Assembly: GCA_002413185.1 (NCBI GenBank)
Contig: DHWM01000091.1
Coordinates: forward strand, 83,664 to 118,897
Length of the DNA stretch: 35,234 nt
Direction: 5' to 3'
DNA from: Actinobacteria bacterium UBA5182
Lineage (GTDB): Bacteria; Actinomycetota; UBA4738
In this document: one piece after another, positions 1 to 6,935 of the stretch
How the letters are laid out: each line of letters opens with the position of its first letter
Position numbering within the stretch: position 1 is the stretch's first letter
The notes under the pieces: generated by a model
The model's input: only the letters and a program-made list of their open reading frames with translations
What the model was told of the DNA's origin: nothing
Database searches by the model: none
Program-made: the position numbers and the translations under genes

Positions 1-2
1 TG

Positions 3-314
3 TGCGCGGCCGCCGGCGCGGAGGTGCTGGCCGAGCTGAAGACAGCGGCCGTGGCGGCCGACTGGGAGTTGGTGGGAGGGGCCGCTTCCCTCGAAGAGCT
101 CGAGCGGCAGCTCGCCACGTGGGAGCCGAACGTGATCCTGATCGACGCCAGCCTGGGTTCGGAGGCGGTCCGGCTGGCCCGGCGGTCTCACCCAGGGGCT
201 CGGGTGGTCAGCGTGGGGTCGATCGAAGGGGCGGACGCCATGGCCGGTTCCCTGGAAGAGGTCCGGGCCGCCATCCTGGGGATCCCCCAGTCCGGTGGCC
301 CGGCCCCTTCCTGA
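3..314 (+). CDS. C-terminal part of a response-regulator receiver-like protein (5' end outside window)
   Basis: The frame is open from the left edge of the window, so the N-terminus is missing; 103 residues are visible. The pattern of a short helix, a hydrophobic strand ending in an aspartate (NVILIDASLG), a helix, then a second strand (ARVVSVGS) resembles the middle of a CheY-like receiver domain, where that aspartate would be the phosphorylation site. The usual lysine-containing last strand is not evident and no output domain follows, so it may be a degenerate or stand-alone receiver. It converges on the Rpf-like gene with a 50-base gap. The family is inferred from pattern only. Confidence 0.55.
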   Translation, partial: CAAAGAEVLAELKTAAVAADWELVGGAASLEELERQLATWEPNVILIDASLGSEAVRLARRSHPGARVVSVGSIEGADAMAGSLEEVRAAILGIPQSGGPAPS

Positions 315-364
315 TCCCTCCCGGACCGCCGAGGCTTGTCCGGAGAGGCCGTGCTCTGTCTCCT

Positions 365-967
365 TTAGCCGAACCGCCCGCAGTACGGCCAGGCACCGAT
401 GCCCTGGCGGGCCAAGACTCTCTCGGCCACGGCGATCTGGGCCGAGGCGGAGTAGGGGAAGGGTCCGACCCCGCTGAATGGGCCGCCCCCGTAGGCGAAC
501 CACGTCTGCGGGGTGAACTGCAGGCCGCCCCAGAATCCGTTGCCGGTGTTCAGATCCCACCGGCCGCCGGATTCGCACGAGGCGATGGCGTACCAGTTGA
601 CGCTGCCGCCGCTGTACGAGGAAGTGGTGTAGGACACCGTCGCTTGCTTGGGCGGGGAGGCCGGAGCAGCGGCCAGGCGGGCCGCCCGAAGGTGCGCCTG
701 AGCGGCTTCGCGGCGCAGGCGCGTCTTCTTGCGCAGGTATTCCTGCCACCGGGTATAGCCGACGGTTCGCCACTGCATGAGCTGGCGTTCGGCGTTCAGA
801 GCGGGGAAGTGATCGACGAGCTGTTGCTCGGTGGGAGCCACCCTGGCGGTGGCTGCGGGGGTCACCTCGGCGTTCTGGGCCAAGGCGATGGCTGGGATCA
901 TCACGGACAAGCTCGTGACGACGAACACCAGCCGGATCAGGCGTTTCGAAGTATTGCGCATAAGCAT
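365..967 (-). CDS. Secreted Rpf-like / transglycosylase-like muralytic protein
   Basis: A 200-residue exported protein. The N-terminus is a signal peptide (basic start, hydrophobic stretch, AIALAQ cleavage region at about residues 25-31). Residues about 50-95 are charged and probably helical, followed by a Ser/Thr/Pro-rich linker. The last 80 residues are a transglycosylase-like (Rpf-type) domain: WYAIASCESGGRW carries the expected catalytic glutamate, followed by GFWGGLQFTPQTWFAYGG and AERVLARQGIGAWPYCG, with the two cysteines typical of this fold. Such proteins cleave peptidoglycan and promote growth resumption in actinobacteria. The start is preceded by GGGGGTGA; a second ATG six bases downstream is also possible. 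A candidate promoter lies about 180 bases upstream, implying a long leader. Confidence 0.9.
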   Translation of the reverse strand: MLMRNTSKRLIRLVFVVTSLSVMIPAIALAQNAEVTPAATARVAPTEQQLVDHFPALNAERQLMQWRTVGYTRWQEYLRKKTRLRREAAQAHLRAARLAAAPASPPKQATVSYTTSSYSGGSVNWYAIASCESGGRWDLNTGNGFWGGLQFTPQTWFAYGGGPFSGVGPFPYSASAQIAVAERVLARQGIGAWPYCGRFG

Positions 968-1145
968 GTGTTCACCCCCGGCGCTTAGACAGAGTTATCT
1001 GCCTCTGCCCTCGGCGCGGTAGGTCGCGGGTGGTCCGTCACCTCCTTCGATCTCGGGCGTCTCTCCATCGAGCGGGCACGCTGAAGTCTCGTCATGAGCT
1101 AGAGGGAGTGTCTCGATCGGAGGAGAGAGCGCTATGGAAGGCGCG

Positions 1146-1175
1146 ACTATACCGGAGTGCCCGTAGATCTGTCAT
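1146..1175 (-). promoter_or_regulatory. Candidate sigma70-type promoter of the Rpf-like gene
   Basis: On the minus strand ATGACA (1175-1170) and TATAGT (1151-1146) are separated by 18 bases, close to the vegetative consensus. Transcription would begin near 1139, giving a leader of about 170 nt before the Rpf-like start at 967. The 327-base gap between the Rpf-like gene and ispH contains no convincing ORF; it holds this promoter, the long leader and the ispH start region. Confidence 0.5.
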
Positions 1176-1282
1176 ATCGGCCGAACTCGACCCTGGGTCG
1201 AGGACCCGCACCGATCGCCCGCAAGTCCTCGTCCTCAGGTGGAGACTTGGTATCGACCGAACCGTGAGACCCACGCCACGGG

Positions 1283-1288
1283 TACCAT
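1283..1288 (+). promoter_or_regulatory. Candidate -10 of ispH (leaderless arrangement)
   Basis: TACCAT lies six bases before the GTG start of ispH. No Shine-Dalgarno sequence precedes that start, so transcription would begin at or next to the start codon. No clear -35 element is visible. Confidence 0.35.
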
Positions 1289-1294
1289 GGTGAA

Positions 1295-2221
1295 GTGCCC
1301 ACTCGCATCCTTCTGGCCTGGCCCCGCGGGTATTGCGCCGGCGTCGAGCGCGCCGTAGACACCGTCGAGCGCGCCCTCCGTATCTACGGTCCGCCCGTGT
1401 ACGTTCGCAAGCAGATCGTCCACAACCTCCCCGTTGTCCGGGACCTCGAATCGAAGGGGGCGGTGTTCGTCGACGACGAGGCCGAGGTACCCGAGGGCGC
1501 GGTGACCATCCTCTCCGCCCACGGGGTGGCCCCCTCGGTCTACGAGAACTCCGCGGCCCGGGGCCTCCGGGTGATCGACGCGACCTGTCCGCTGGTGACC
1601 AAGGTCCACCTGGAGGCCCGGCGGTTCGCCCGGGAAGGGTCGACCATCCTGCTGATCGGCCACGAGGGCCACGAGGAGGTCGTCGGGACCAGCGGCGAGG
1701 CTCCGGAGAGCGTGATCCTGGTCGGTTCGCCGGAGGAGGCCAGGACGGTGGAGGTCCCGGATCCCTCGCGGGTGTCCTATCTCTCCCAGACCACGCTGAG
1801 CGTGGATGAGACCAACGAGGTCATCGAGGTCCTCCGGGAGCGGTTTCCGCTGATCGAGGCGCCTCCCAGAGACGACATCTGCTACGCCACCCAGAATCGC
1901 CAGGAGGCGGTCAAAGACCTGGCCCGCCAGTCGGACCTGATCATCGTGATCGGCTCGGACAACTCCTCGAACTCCAAGCGCCTGGTCGAGGTGGCTCGAG
2001 CCATGGGGACCCCGGCCTACCTGATCGACGACGAGATGGAGATCCGGCCCGAGTGGCTGGACGTCGCGGAGACGGTCGGGGTGACGTCGGGCGCCTCGGC
2101 GCCGGAATGGCTGGTGGAACGCGTCGTCGACTGCCTGAAGGCTCAGGGAGCGACTCAGGTGGATCAGCTCCGAACGGTCGAGGAGCACATGCGGTTCTCG
2201 CTCCCCGCCGGAGTTCGCTGA
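1295..2221 (+). CDS. ispH: 4-hydroxy-3-methylbut-2-enyl diphosphate reductase IspH (LytB)
   Basis: This iron-sulfur enzyme carries out the last step of the non-mevalonate (MEP) isoprenoid pathway, reducing HMBPP to isopentenyl and dimethylallyl diphosphate in the cytoplasm. The 308-residue length is normal. The three cluster-binding cysteines are present at residues 14 (RGYCAGVERAVD), 98 (DATCPLVTKVH) and 196 (CYATQNRQ). Substrate-binding motifs are intact: LSAHGVAPSVY, LIGHEGHEEVVGT and GSDNSSNSKRL. The start is GTG without a ribosome-binding site, and a -10-like hexamer lies directly upstream. The gene stands alone, divergent from the Rpf-like gene and convergent with the membrane protein downstream. 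Confidence 0.97.
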   Translation: MPTRILLAWPRGYCAGVERAVDTVERALRIYGPPVYVRKQIVHNLPVVRDLESKGAVFVDDEAEVPEGAVTILSAHGVAPSVYENSAARGLRVIDATCPLVTKVHLEARRFAREGSTILLIGHEGHEEVVGTSGEAPESVILVGSPEEARTVEVPDPSRVSYLSQTTLSVDETNEVIEVLRERFPLIEAPPRDDICYATQNRQEAVKDLARQSDLIIVIGSDNSSNSKRLVEVARAMGTPAYLIDDEMEIRPEWLDVAETVGVTSGASAPEWLVERVVDCLKAQGATQVDQLRTVEEHMRFSLPAGVR

Positions 2222-2237
2222 ATCGCCACCGCGACGG

Positions 2238-3059
2238 TCAGACCGCCGGGGCGGGTTCGCGCCGCCTGGCCGGGCCGAACAACGCCAGCAGCAGGCCGAG
2301 CAGGATCAGGGCGACCAGGAAGATCAGCAACGTAAGCTTGCCGAACCACACCTGCGAGTAGGCCGCCAGCAGCAGGGACAGGCCGAGCCCGAGCAGGAAC
2401 CCGCCCAGGACGCCCAGGATGACGTGGTGCTTCTTTCGGGGGGCCGCCACGGGCCTGACCGCCGCCTCTCGTCCCTCGATCGGACCGGCCGGTGGGGCCG
2501 CCGCAGCCCGGGCGGCCTTCCACGTCGGAAGGGCCAGGAACAGCAGGATCAGGCCGAGCACGATCAGCGCCAGGCTCACGATCCAGGGCACCGTGCCGAC
2601 CGGGCTCCCGACAAGCTTGATCCAGGCGCTCCCGTCGCACGAGCCCCCGGTGCCCGAGATCCCGCCGGAGACGTAGTAGAGGCCGGCGAACCGGAAGGGC
2701 AGGTCGTCGGCGGGCCGCTCGGTTCCATCTGTGCGGGTGTCGCCGCCGGAGTTGTCCGAGCCGCCGCTCCGGATCGGGATGAAGAAGATCTGGAGGTGCC
2801 AGCTGTGGTTCGTGATGACCTCGCCGCTGTGCCCGGAATAGCGGACCACGCCGTTGTAGTCGACCAGGAACGGGTCGTCGTGCGTCCCGCCCTGTCCGGG
2901 CGCGGCGACGGAATCGAGCGGGCGCCCGTTCGAATCGGAGGACTGGGCCTGACCGCTGCACTTGGCCGATCCGGAGAGGTCGGCGGCCCCCGCGGGGGGC
3001 GCCAGGCCGAAGGACAGGAAGAGCACAAAGAACACGAGAACCGCCAAGCCTCGCCGCAT
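2238..3059 (-). CDS. Exported membrane-anchored protein of unknown function
   Basis: A 273-residue protein that I do not recognise. It begins with a signal peptide (MRRGLAVLVFFVLFLSFGLAPPAGAA). An extracytoplasmic domain of about 135 residues follows, rich in Gly, Ser and Asp, with two cysteines (residues near 34 and 141) that could pair. Next comes a transmembrane helix (IVSLALIVLGLILLFLAL), a cytosolic Ala/Pro/Lys-rich loop, two more hydrophobic helices (HVILGVLGGFLLGLGLSLLL and LTLLIFLVALILLGLLLALF) and a basic tail. The ATG at 3059 was preferred to upstream alternatives because it follows a GGGGGG ribosome-binding site and starts a clean signal peptide. It lies 73 bases downstream of the PhoU-like gene on the same strand but appears to have its own promoter. 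Confidence 0.75.
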   Translation of the reverse strand: MRRGLAVLVFFVLFLSFGLAPPAGAADLSGSAKCSGQAQSSDSNGRPLDSVAAPGQGGTHDDPFLVDYNGVVRYSGHSGEVITNHSWHLQIFFIPIRSGGSDNSGGDTRTDGTERPADDLPFRFAGLYYVSGGISGTGGSCDGSAWIKLVGSPVGTVPWIVSLALIVLGLILLFLALPTWKAARAAAAPPAGPIEGREAAVRPVAAPRKKHHVILGVLGGFLLGLGLSLLLAAYSQVWFGKLTLLIFLVALILLGLLLALFGPARRREPAPAV

Positions 3060-3067
3060 GGGAAACC

Positions 3068-3110
3068 CCCCTTCGCCGGTTGCTTGGATTGTATGCCTGC
3101 GGCGAAGGGG
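3068..3110 (-). promoter_or_regulatory. Promoter inside a perfect inverted repeat that covers the ribosome-binding site
   Basis: CCCCTTCGCCG (3068-3078) and CGGCGAAGGGG (3100-3110) form an 11-bp perfect inverted repeat with a 21-base loop. On the minus strand the loop contains TACAAT (3093-3088), a good -10. The downstream arm of the hairpin overlaps the ribosome-binding site of the exported membrane protein. A transcript reading through from the cation-transport operon could fold and hide that site; one starting at the internal promoter would lack the first arm. Confidence 0.45.
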
Positions 3111-3132
3111 AGGGTGAGCTCGGGCGGACGGC

Positions 3133-4338
3133 CTAGGGGTAGTGCTCGAGCGCCGCTGCCGGAGCCCGGCACACCGCATCCAGCTCTGCGGCCCCTTCCT
3201 CGGGACCGAGCGAGATGACCCGGTCCCCGGCTTCGAGCTCGAATCGCGGCCGGGGCCGGTAGGTCCACCTTCGACCCCGCTGCACGGCCAGGACGAACAT
3301 CCCCGTCTCCGTTTCCAGCTGGAGCTGCTTGAGCGACCGGCCGTCCGCACGGGATCCCCGCTCCACCACCGTCTCGGTGGCCACCTCCTCGGTCTCCTCG
3401 AGCGCCATCTGGATGACCGGATGGAGCTCCTCGCCCTGCTCCACCAGCCACGTCATGTCCCTGGCCGCGTCGAAGATCGTCTCGCTGGCGTAGGCCAGCC
3501 GGAGCAACCCGCGGAGCTCGTCGGTGTTTCGAGCTTCCGGTGCCGACTTCAGCACCCAGGACTCCAGCTCGTCGTGCAGGATGTCCGAGCGTGTCTCCAG
3601 GGTGGCCACCTCTGCGGCCAGCGCGGGGTCGTTGAACAGGAGCGCGGAGTACGCAAGGCCCACCGCGACCTCGGCCGAGTTCTTCATCTCCACCAGGATG
3701 TCCACCGCTCGGTCCAGCTCGGTCAGCGGGGGGGTCTCCGTCTCTGGGGCCGCGGGAAGCGCCGGCGCGCCGGCCACCTCCCGGATCAGGTTCACGCCCT
3801 CCTCCGGGCCCTGGAACAGCAGGACGTCACCTTCCGATAGCACCGTCTCGGCCTGCGGGTCGAACTCCCACTCGGCCCCCCGGCGGATCGCGATGAGCCA
3901 CATCCCCGTTTCCGACGGGAGCAGCAGCTCTTTGAGCGAGCGGCCCACGCATGGAGCGGTCTCCCTGACCCGGACCCGGCCGACGATCTCGTCGGCGTGT
4001 CGAAGGTCTGGACGCAATGCTTCGGGGATCCCGAGCTTTGCCTGGATGACCCGGGCGATGTCCGAGGCGGCCTGCCCGATCTTCTCGATGGCCCCCGCGA
4101 TGTGCAGGACGTTGGCCATCGCCTCGGCGTCCTCCGGCGACCGAGCGGCCAGCATGGAGATCTCCCGGAGCCGCCGGAGGTAGCCGTCCAGGCGGTCCTC
4201 CAGGACCTCGACCTCCTCCGCGAGATCCTCGTCCTTGAAGAAGACGGCCGCGTAGGCGAGGTCGATCATCAGCTCCGAGACGTCCTTCGCCTCGACGAGC
4301 AGTTCCTTGACGTTCCTCGGTTGGTCGTCGTCAGCCAT
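3133..4338 (-). CDS. Duplicated PhoU-like / RCK_C (TrkA-C) regulatory protein
   Basis: A 401-residue cytoplasmic protein with an internal duplication. Residues about 1-100 and 205-300 are PhoU-like helical bundles (VKELLVEAKDVSELMIDLAYAAVFF matches VDILVEMKNSAEVAVGLAYSALLF). Residues about 105-190 and 305-390 are RCK_C domains (GRSLKELLLPSETGMWLIAIRRG matches GRSLKQLQLETETGMFVLAVQRG). RCK_C domains bind small ligands and gate ion channels or transporters. Its ATG overlaps the end of the upstream transporter gene by eight bases, implying translational coupling and a partnership with that transporter. The ligand and the controlled ion are inferred, not shown. Confidence 0.88.
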   Translation of the reverse strand: MADDDQPRNVKELLVEAKDVSELMIDLAYAAVFFKDEDLAEEVEVLEDRLDGYLRRLREISMLAARSPEDAEAMANVLHIAGAIEKIGQAASDIARVIQAKLGIPEALRPDLRHADEIVGRVRVRETAPCVGRSLKELLLPSETGMWLIAIRRGAEWEFDPQAETVLSEGDVLLFQGPEEGVNLIREVAGAPALPAAPETETPPLTELDRAVDILVEMKNSAEVAVGLAYSALLFNDPALAAEVATLETRSDILHDELESWVLKSAPEARNTDELRGLLRLAYASETIFDAARDMTWLVEQGEELHPVIQMALEETEEVATETVVERGSRADGRSLKQLQLETETGMFVLAVQRGRRWTYRPRPRFELEAGDRVISLGPEEGAAELDAVCRAPAAALEHYP

Positions 4339-5569
4339 GTGTCGCCACCCCGAATAGTGACAGAACGAACAGGAAGGTGATCACCCCTGCCAGGTCCATC
4401 ACGCTGGTGATGATGGGGACGGCGTGGTTGTCGGGGTCCAGGCCGAACCGCCACGTCCATACGGCGACGTAGTAGCTCACCACGATGGCGATGATCGTCG
4501 AGATCATTCCTGCCACCAGCGTGCCCCCGATCATCACCATCGGCCCGAGCGAACGCCCCACGAACAAGCTGTACACGTACCCCAGGACGCCCACGGCGGA
4601 GAAGGCCACGATCCCGAATCCCATCACCAGGGAGGCGTCCAGGAATGCCGGCCCCTCCGGCCATCCTCGCGGCGAGAGCACGCCGAGGTGGAGCTTCGAG
4701 GACAGCCGCGAGGACAGGATGCCCCCCAGCGCGCCGGCATCGGACACCAGAGGCGGGATGATCACCAGGAGACCGGTGAAGAGGGCGAACCGGTGCAGCC
4801 GAGGTTCGACCACCGTCCCCGCCAGGATGTCGAGCAGTGGCGTCAGCAGGATCACCGCCGCCATCTCCAGGATGGCCCGCCTGGCCAGGGGGAGGTCGGT
4901 CAGCGCTCCCCGGATCGTGGCGTACAGGCACACCACGATCGACAGGATGGCCACGGTCAGGTTGACGTAGTGGAACCTGACCAGGAAGGTGGCCAGGTAC
5001 AGCGTGGGCACCGTGACCATGTCGCCTGACGCCGTGACCAGCGGCGTGGACACCGTGTCCAGGTCGTAGCCCCGGCGGTACGCCAGGACCGACAGGCCCA
5101 GGGTCAGTCCCATGATGGCCGCCGACCCCAGCACCCCGCCCAGCACGGAGATCGTGACGAAGTCGAAAAAGGAGATCGACGTGAGCCCGAAGGCTTCGGC
5201 GGACAGCTTCGCCAGCGCCGCCAGGAGGAGGGACGAGGAGAACGTGGTCACCACCCCGACGAACACGTTCTGGTACAGGATCCCGGTCCGTCGCCACGTG
5301 ACGTCGAACAGACCGGCGTGAGTGCTGGTCCCGAACCGCGCGCCGATGGCCCCGAAGATCGTTCCCCGCATCCCCACGGCGGCCGGGATCAGGATGAACA
5401 GTCCGGGCAGGACGAGCAGCGTATGGGAGATGGACCCGAGCGTGATCCCCGCGACCAGCGCGGCTCCCGTGCTGATCAGGAGTGCGACGAAACCCTGGCG
5501 GAGAGTGCGTTGCTCCGACCGCCAGTAGGCGAACAGTCGCCTGGCCCGGCGCCTGGGTGCGAAGGCCAT
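4331..5569 (-). CDS. Two-repeat SLC41/MgtE-type divalent cation transporter
   Basis: A 412-residue integral membrane protein with about ten predicted helices arranged as two copies of the MgtE membrane domain, as in the SLC41 family. The family proline/asparagine signatures are visible in both halves: LVLPGLFILIPAAVGMRGTIFGAIGARFGT and LLVIIPPLVSDAGALGGILSSRLSS, and each half ends in a segment of the type DTVSTPLVTASGDMV or DNHAVPIITSVMDLAG, which in MgtE lines the Mg2+ path. Unlike MgtE it lacks the cytosolic N and CBS domains; the coupled PhoU-RCK_C protein may supply the regulatory part. The start at 5569 is the first that fits the family; no clear ribosome-binding site precedes it. Mg2+ is the likeliest substrate, by family. 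Confidence 0.88.
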   Translation of the reverse strand: MAFAPRRRARRLFAYWRSEQRTLRQGFVALLISTGAALVAGITLGSISHTLLVLPGLFILIPAAVGMRGTIFGAIGARFGTSTHAGLFDVTWRRTGILYQNVFVGVVTTFSSSLLLAALAKLSAEAFGLTSISFFDFVTISVLGGVLGSAAIMGLTLGLSVLAYRRGYDLDTVSTPLVTASGDMVTVPTLYLATFLVRFHYVNLTVAILSIVVCLYATIRGALTDLPLARRAILEMAAVILLTPLLDILAGTVVEPRLHRFALFTGLLVIIPPLVSDAGALGGILSSRLSSKLHLGVLSPRGWPEGPAFLDASLVMGFGIVAFSAVGVLGYVYSLFVGRSLGPMVMIGGTLVAGMISTIIAIVVSYYVAVWTWRFGLDPDNHAVPIITSVMDLAGVITFLFVLSLFGVATHG

Positions 5570-5652
5570 AACGGCACGCCCATGGTTCGCTCGCTTCCTG
5601 TACCAGGGTCGGCGGCGGGATGCAGCCCGTGGGGGCCGCTGCCACCGGAGCG

Positions 5653-5682
5653 AGTATGCGCCCCCGGGGCCAGGCCCGGCAA
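5653..5682 (-). promoter_or_regulatory. Candidate promoter of the SLC41-type transporter operon
   Basis: Minus strand: TTGCCG (5682-5677), an 18-base spacer and CATACT (5658-5653). The predicted start near 5646 leaves a leader of roughly 75 nt. It faces the start region of the PotD-like lipoprotein gene on the other strand. Confidence 0.4.
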
Positions 5683-5689
5683 CCGTCGT

Positions 5690-5695
5690 CACAAT
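5690..5695 (+). promoter_or_regulatory. Candidate -10 of the PotD-like lipoprotein gene (leaderless arrangement)
   Basis: CACAAT is followed by six bases (GTGGGG) and the ATG at 5702. The same geometry recurs at other genes in this window. A GTG at 5696 in the same frame would add two residues. Confidence 0.3.
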
Positions 5696-5701
5696 GTGGG
5701 G

Positions 5702-6880
5702 ATGCTCGGGAAGCGGGCCCTCCGGAGGCGATCGATCGCCGTGGTCTCGGCGGTGCTCGTGGTGGCCGGGGCGGCGTGCGGACGGGCCGGTCCGTCGGGG
5801 GCGGGCGGTGGGGCCGGGCGGGGCGAGGGGCTCCTCAACCTGGTGGCCCCGCCCGGGTACGTCGAGGACGGTGCCGACGACGCTCGGTTCGACTGGGTTC
5901 ATCCCTTCGAGCACCTCACCGGGTGCATGGTCACGGTGAAGTACGCGATCAGCGCCGGCGAGATGGTGGGACTCCTCCGGCAGAGCAGCGGGTCGGTCTA
6001 CGACGGCGCGGCGATCTCGAGCGACGCCGTGGGGCGGCTGATCGGCCACGGTGACCTCACCTCGCTCGACCCGGCCCGGCTGCCCGGGCTCCGGAGCCTC
6101 CTGGGCCCGCTCCGTTTCGCCCCGTTCGACTCCGCCAACGGACGACCGTACGGCGTTCCCTTCGAGTACGGGCCGAACCTCCTCCTGTATGACTCCAGCC
6201 GGATCCATCCCGCCCCGGCCAGTTGGTCCGTCGTGTGGTCCCCCTCTCCCTACCGTGGGCGGATCGCGGCCTTCGACGGGCCCATGTCGCTGGCCGAAGC
6301 CGCCCTCTATCTGAAGGCCCACCGGCCGGGCCTTCGGATCACCGATCCCTACGAGCTGACCTCGGCGCAGTTCGAAGCGGCAGCCGCCCTGATCGTCCGA
6401 CAGAACCAGATCGCTCGGAGATGGACCTCGTTCACCGACGAGCTCACGTGGTTCTCCCAGGGCCAGGCCGTGATCGGAGCAGGTCGGCCCATCGTGATGA
6501 GCTTGACCCGGGCGGTGCCGGTGGCCGGCGTCGTTCCCTCGGAAGGGGTCACCGGGTGGGTCGACTCCTGGGTCATGTCGACCCATGCCCGCCACCCGGA
6601 CTGCATGTACCGCTGGATGCAGTGGACGATGGACCCGCGGGTCCAGGCGCTCGCCGCACAGTACCTGTCGGCGGCGCCGGCCAACCCGGCTGCCTGCCCG
6701 CTCCTGGAGCAGGCGGTGGGATTCGCTGCCGGCACCCTTCGATACGGGCGGTGCGGCGACGCCGGGTTCTACTCCTCGCTGGCTCTGTGGAAGACTCCCG
6801 TGGCCGAATGCGGCGATGGGCGGAGCGACTGCGTGCCCTACAGCGTGTGGGACGCCCGGTGGCGGGCCATCTCGCCGTAG
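5702..6880 (+). CDS. PotD/PotF-like extracellular solute-binding lipoprotein (orphan)
   Basis: A 392-residue lipoprotein: basic N-terminus, hydrophobic core and a lipobox VAGAAC with the lipidated cysteine at residue 26. The mature part looks like a periplasmic-binding protein of the spermidine/putrescine type: LLNLVAPPGYV at the first strand, YDGAAISSDAVGRLI, YGVPFEYGPNLLLYDSS, and a hinge region WSVVWSPSPYRGRIAAFDGP equivalent to the polyamine-binding proteins' fold. An extra C-terminal segment of about 60 residues carries several cysteines (CPLLEQAV, YGRCGDAG, ECGDGRSDC) that may form disulfides. No permease or ATPase lies next to it, so it may serve the potADBC system 10 kb downstream or bind a different ligand. 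Confidence 0.75.
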   Translation: MLGKRALRRRSIAVVSAVLVVAGAACGRAGPSGAGGGAGRGEGLLNLVAPPGYVEDGADDARFDWVHPFEHLTGCMVTVKYAISAGEMVGLLRQSSGSVYDGAAISSDAVGRLIGHGDLTSLDPARLPGLRSLLGPLRFAPFDSANGRPYGVPFEYGPNLLLYDSSRIHPAPASWSVVWSPSPYRGRIAAFDGPMSLAEAALYLKAHRPGLRITDPYELTSAQFEAAAALIVRQNQIARRWTSFTDELTWFSQGQAVIGAGRPIVMSLTRAVPVAGVVPSEGVTGWVDSWVMSTHARHPDCMYRWMQWTMDPRVQALAAQYLSAAPANPAACPLLEQAVGFAAGTLRYGRCGDAGFYSSLALWKTPVAECGDGRSDCVPYSVWDARWRAISP

Positions 6881-6921
6881 CGTCGGCCCCGACTGCCGGG
6901 AGCGAGGAGATCGTCGGGACG

Positions 6922-6927
6922 TATCAT
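6922..6927 (+). promoter_or_regulatory. Candidate -10 of the GH3 lipoprotein gene (leaderless arrangement)
   Basis: TATCAT lies eight bases before the GTG at 6936, in the 55-base gap after the solute-binding lipoprotein. No ribosome-binding site precedes the GTG. The same TATCATGG sequence occurs at the erpA start. Confidence 0.4.
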
Positions 6928-6935
6928 GGCCGGCC

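Noticed and set aside
968..1140. c-di-AMP (ydaO-type) riboswitch before the Rpf-like gene
   Set aside because: The expected conserved blocks of that family were not found by eye; only the long leader is supported.
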